This document shows, one piece after another, positions 61,367 to 64,000 of a DNA stretch of 64,000 bases. The position numbers and the translations under genes were made by a program. The notes under the pieces are model-generated. The model ran no database searches and was not told the origin of the DNA. It saw nothing but the letters and a program-made list of their open reading frames with translations. The DNA is from JACVRX01 sp963819885. GTDB lineage: Bacteria; Actinomycetota; Actinomycetes; Jiangellales; Jiangellaceae. Each line of letters begins with the position of its first letter. The first letter of the stretch is position 1. The DNA is taken from assembly GCA_963819885.1 (NCBI GenBank), contig CAWFXV010000026.1:1-64000 (forward strand), given 5' to 3'.

Positions 61367-62454
61367 GACCCGGGACAATCCCGGCCGCCCAACCGATCAT
61401 CGGCGACGAAGAACGATCGGCGGTCGACCGGGTCCTGCGCAGCGGCATGGTCGCGCAGGGCCCGGAGGTGGCGGCGTTCGAGCAGGAGTTCGCCGACACT
61501 CTGGTTGCGGGCCGGGTCACCGTCGCCGTCAACTCTGGCACGGCCGGTCTGCACCTGGGGCTGCTCGCTGCTGGTATCGGCGCAGGCGACGAGGTGATCG
61601 TCCCTTCGTTCACGTTCGCGGCGACGGCGAACTCAGTCGCGCTGGCCGGAGCCACGCCGGTCTTCGCCGACATCGAAGGCGACTACTTCGGTCTGGACCC
61701 GGCCGCAGTCGAATCGGTCGTCACCGCGAAGACGGCCGCCATCATGCCCGTTCATCTCTACGGGCACCCAGCGGACCTCACCGGGCTCACGACGATCGCG
61801 CAACGGCACGGGCTGCAGCTGTTCGAGGACGCTGCCCAGGCCCATGGCGCCACCTGGCATGGCGCGCCGGTCGGATCATTCGGCGCGTTCGCGATGTTCA
61901 GCCTGTATCCGACGAAGAACATGACCTCGGTCGAAGGCGGCATGGTCTCGTGTGCGTCGGAGGAGATCGCTCGGCGACTGCGGCTGCTGCGTAACCAAGG
62001 CATGCAGCGGCGGTACGAGAACGAGATCGTGGGATTCAACGCCCGGATGACCGACGTGCACGCCGCCATCGGACGAGTCCAGCTCGCCCGGCTACCGGGC
62101 TGGACGGACCGGCGCCAGGCCAACGCACGTTTCCTCGACCAGCATCTCGAGGGCGTCACAGTTCCGCTGGTCGCCGAGCACGCAACCCACGTCTATCACC
62201 AGTACACGATCCGCGTGAGTGACGACCGTGACGGGTTTGCGAAGGCGCTCCAGGAAGAACACGGTGTCGGCACCGGGGTGTACTACCCGATCCCGAACCA
62301 TCGACTGCCGTCGTTCGCGCTGGCCCTAGATCTGCCGCAGACCGAGCAGGCAGCGCGCGAGGTACTGTCCTTGCCCGTGCACCCCTCGCTGTCGGACGAC
62401 GACCTGGACCGCATCGTCACGGCGGTGAACACCGTGGCGAAGGCGGGAGCCTGA
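61363..62454 (+). CDS. DegT/DnrJ/EryC1/StrS aminotransferase (WbpE-like)
   Basis: 363 residues, ATG overlapping the previous stop (ATGA). A PLP-dependent sugar aminotransferase: IPAAQPIIGDEERSAVDRVL, AVNSGTAGLHLGLLAAGIGA, PSFTFAATANSVALAGATPV, LFEDAAQAHGATWHG, and the internal aldimine Lys in FSLYPTKNMTSVEGGMV. Beside WbpB- and WbpD-like enzymes it is expected to aminate the C3-keto of a UDP-2-acetamido-3-keto-glucuronate. A coupled 1-bp overlap leads into the dehydrogenase gene. Confidence 0.93.
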   Translation: MRPGTIPAAQPIIGDEERSAVDRVLRSGMVAQGPEVAAFEQEFADTLVAGRVTVAVNSGTAGLHLGLLAAGIGAGDEVIVPSFTFAATANSVALAGATPVFADIEGDYFGLDPAAVESVVTAKTAAIMPVHLYGHPADLTGLTTIAQRHGLQLFEDAAQAHGATWHGAPVGSFGAFAMFSLYPTKNMTSVEGGMVSCASEEIARRLRLLRNQGMQRRYENEIVGFNARMTDVHAAIGRVQLARLPGWTDRRQANARFLDQHLEGVTVPLVAEHATHVYHQYTIRVSDDRDGFAKALQEEHGVGTGVYYPIPNHRLPSFALALDLPQTEQAAREVLSLPVHPSLSDDDLDRIVTAVNTVAKAGA

Positions 62455-63446
62455 TGACAACGCTGCGGGCCGGGCTGATCGGTCTCGGCATGATGGGCCG
62501 CCACCACGCCCGGGTGCTGCGCTCACTGGATGGCGTCGAGCTCGTGGCCGTCGCCGATCCGGGAGGAGATCCCCACGGCGTAGCCGGCGGCTTCGAGGTA
62601 CGGCCCGACGTCGAAGCGCTGATCAAGGCCGGAATCGACTATTGCACCGTCGCCGCGCCGACCGCACACCACGAACAGATCGGCCTGACCCTTGCCGACG
62701 CCGGGGTTCATGCCATGATCGAGAAGCCGCTCGCCCAGGACATCCTGGCCGCACGCCGGCTCGAGGAGGCCTTCAGACGGGCGGGGCTGATCGGCGCTGT
62801 CGGGCATATCGAGCGGTACAACCCAGCCTTACAGAGTCTGCGGGACCGGCTCGAGGCCGGCGAGCTCGGCGAGGTCTACCAGATCATCACCCGTCGGCAG
62901 GGCCCGTTCCCGGCCCGGATTGCCGACGTCGGCGTGGTCAAGGACCTCGCCACCCACGACATCGATCTCACCGCATGGGTCGCCCAGCAGCCCTACGCAT
63001 CGGTGGCGGCCCGGACGGCCAACAAGAGCGGCCGGGAGCACGAAGACCTCGTGGCAGTCACGGGGCAGCTCGTCGACGGTACTGTGACCAGCCACTTGGT
63101 CAACTGGCTGTCGCCGATGAAGGAGCGGATCACCGTGGTCACAGGCGACCGGGGCACCTTCGTCGCCGACACGCTGCACGCCGATCTGACCTTCCACGCC
63201 AACGGGGTCGTCCCCACCGAGTGGGACGACATCGCCCAGTTCCGCGGTGTGACCGAGGGTGACATGATCCGTTACGCGATATCGAAGCCAGAACCATTAC
63301 GCACCGAGCACGAGGTGTTCCGCGATGCGCTTCTCGGCAAGGACACTGACATCGTGACGATGGAGCAGGGTCTGGCCACGGTCGCCGTGGCCGAGGCCGT
63401 GATCGAATCGGCCAGATCCGGCCGAACCGTCGATATCCCGCATTGA
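62454..63446 (+). CDS. Gfo/Idh/MocA oxidoreductase (WbpB-like)
   Basis: 330 residues, ATG overlapping the aminotransferase stop by one base (TGATG). Rossmann loop AGLIGLGMMGRHHARVLRSL, VADPGGDPHG, the EKP motif in VHAMIEKPLAQDILAARRLE, HIERYNPALQSLRDRL and the catalytic-region VGVVKDLATHDIDLTAWVAQ. In WbpB-type enzymes this oxidises C3 of UDP-GlcNAcA, giving the keto sugar for WbpE. The three genes are translationally chained in the order D-E-B. Function inferred from neighbours and motifs. Confidence 0.9.
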   Translation: MTTLRAGLIGLGMMGRHHARVLRSLDGVELVAVADPGGDPHGVAGGFEVRPDVEALIKAGIDYCTVAAPTAHHEQIGLTLADAGVHAMIEKPLAQDILAARRLEEAFRRAGLIGAVGHIERYNPALQSLRDRLEAGELGEVYQIITRRQGPFPARIADVGVVKDLATHDIDLTAWVAQQPYASVAARTANKSGREHEDLVAVTGQLVDGTVTSHLVNWLSPMKERITVVTGDRGTFVADTLHADLTFHANGVVPTEWDDIAQFRGVTEGDMIRYAISKPEPLRTEHEVFRDALLGKDTDIVTMEQGLATVAVAEAVIESARSGRTVDIPH

Positions 63447-63458
63447 CTGGACGAACAG

Positions 63459-64000
63459 GTGGCGGTCAGCACGCCTGAGCGGGGGCCGGCTGCGAAGTTC
63501 TGGGACGAGCGTCATCGGCGCGTCGACGACGTCCGCTCGGGCGGTCACGTGGGCTACGACGCCGGGTCGAACGAAATCCTCTACGCGGTCCGGCTCGGAC
63601 GGCTGGTGGAGATCATCGGCGATCTCACCGAGGGCGCCGCTCCCCTGCGCGTACTCGATGCGGGATGCGGCAAGGGCTGGTTCGCCCGGGCCATGGGCCG
63701 GTTTGGCCACCGAGTCGACGGTATCGACGTCAGCGACCACGCGATCGAGCGGTGCCGACGGCTGAAGGGGCCGCTCGAGCGATACGAGGTCTCGGCGCTG
63801 GACACGTGGCGTCCGCCGTACCTGTACGACGTGGTCTACAGCGTGGACGTCTTGTTCCACATCATGGACGACGAGCTCTGGCGGGCCAGCGTGGTCAACC
63901 TCGGCTCGGTGCTGAGGCTGGGTGGGCAGCTCGTCATCGCCGAGCACGACAGCGAGACCGACCGGACTTGGTCGGACTATCAGCGGACCAGGGCGTTGTC
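63459..64000 (+). CDS. SAM-dependent methyltransferase (partial, runs off the window)
   Basis: About 180 residues of a class I methyltransferase, with the 3' end outside the window. GTG start at 63459, 12 bp after the WbpB-like stop. AKFWDERHRRVDDVRSG precedes motif I VLDAGCGKGWFARAMGRFGH, then VDGIDVSDHAIERCRRLKG (motif II), DVVYSVDVLFHIMDDELWRA (motif IV/V region) and LRLGGQLVIAEHDS. It could methylate the polysaccharide or a precursor; the location in the locus is the only basis. It continues the operon. Confidence 0.85.
   Translation, partial: MAVSTPERGPAAKFWDERHRRVDDVRSGGHVGYDAGSNEILYAVRLGRLVEIIGDLTEGAAPLRVLDAGCGKGWFARAMGRFGHRVDGIDVSDHAIERCRRLKGPLERYEVSALDTWRPPYLYDVVYSVDVLFHIMDDELWRASVVNLGSVLRLGGQLVIAEHDSETDRTWSDYQRTRAL

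Noticed and set aside
1..64000. CRISPR arrays, tRNA/rRNA genes, insertion sequences, prophage modules
   Set aside because: No regularly spaced repeats, cloverleaf-like sequences, transposase or integrase motifs were noticed in intergenic or coding sequence. The phage-like module at 12.0-12.3 kb is part of one protein and not evidence of a prophage.

Overview
The window is high-GC DNA with many GTG starts, ATGA/GTGA overlaps and dense packing, and its gene content points to an actinobacterium (Actinomycetota). Supporting markers are AccD with a small AccE epsilon subunit, LytR-CpsA-Psr (LCP) wall ligases, an LpdA that lacks the redox disulfide, and a core order recalling the accD5-accE-maf / birA / PH-protein / purK-purE / fadE25 / lpdA / deoD-pmmB neighbourhood of mycobacteria. 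The genus cannot be named from sequence alone. I saw no tRNA, rRNA, CRISPR array, insertion sequence or phage integration module.

Layout. (A) 1-16.6 kb is an accessory region of exported sugar-processing proteins: three Tat-exported TIM-barrel isomerase/epimerase-like proteins, two glucose/sorbosone-dehydrogenase-fold proteins with PKD domains (one fused to ThuA and a CBM6-like domain), a DUF1080 (3-keto-disaccharide hydrolase family) lipoprotein, two secreted alpha/beta hydrolases, and a ROK-family regulator. A polyprenyl diphosphate synthase and an IPP isomerase (idi) are interspersed. ThuA, DUF1080 and the TIM-barrel family all recur in 3-keto-sugar chemistry, so the set looks like an extracytoplasmic oxidise-then-cleave route for glycosides. 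(B) 16.8-25.3 kb is nucleoside and deoxyribose salvage: purine nucleoside phosphorylase, a sugar epimerase/dehydrogenase, phosphopentomutase/phosphomannomutase, deoC, and two aldehyde dehydrogenases (one lacking the catalytic half), followed by lpdA. (C) 25.3-32 kb holds a Gly-rich membrane protein, a truncated winged-helix gene, and a MerR-controlled acyl-CoA carboxylase/dehydrogenase set of the branched-chain (Liu-like) type. (D) 32-47.9 kb is core metabolism: maf, a DUF885 peptidase-like gene, accE, vapBC, accD, ppc, birA, a PH-domain protein, enoyl-CoA hydratase, HMG-CoA lyase, purK, purE, a decayed AbiEi/DUF559-type gene, a CoA-binding protein and a fadE25-like dehydrogenase. (E) 48-64 kb is a surface-polysaccharide locus: a UDP-sugar dehydrogenase, two LCP proteins, a GT2, several GT-B transferases, a Wzm/Wzt-type ABC exporter, WbpD/WbpE/WbpB-like enzymes for a 2,3-diacetamido uronic acid nucleotide sugar, and a methyltransferase cut by the window end.

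A strong caution applies to the whole annotation. At least ten genes, including purK and idi, change frame within otherwise well-conserved sequence, several of them at short G or C runs. Residual base-calling indels are more likely than mass pseudogenisation, so frameshifted genes are annotated here over their full span.
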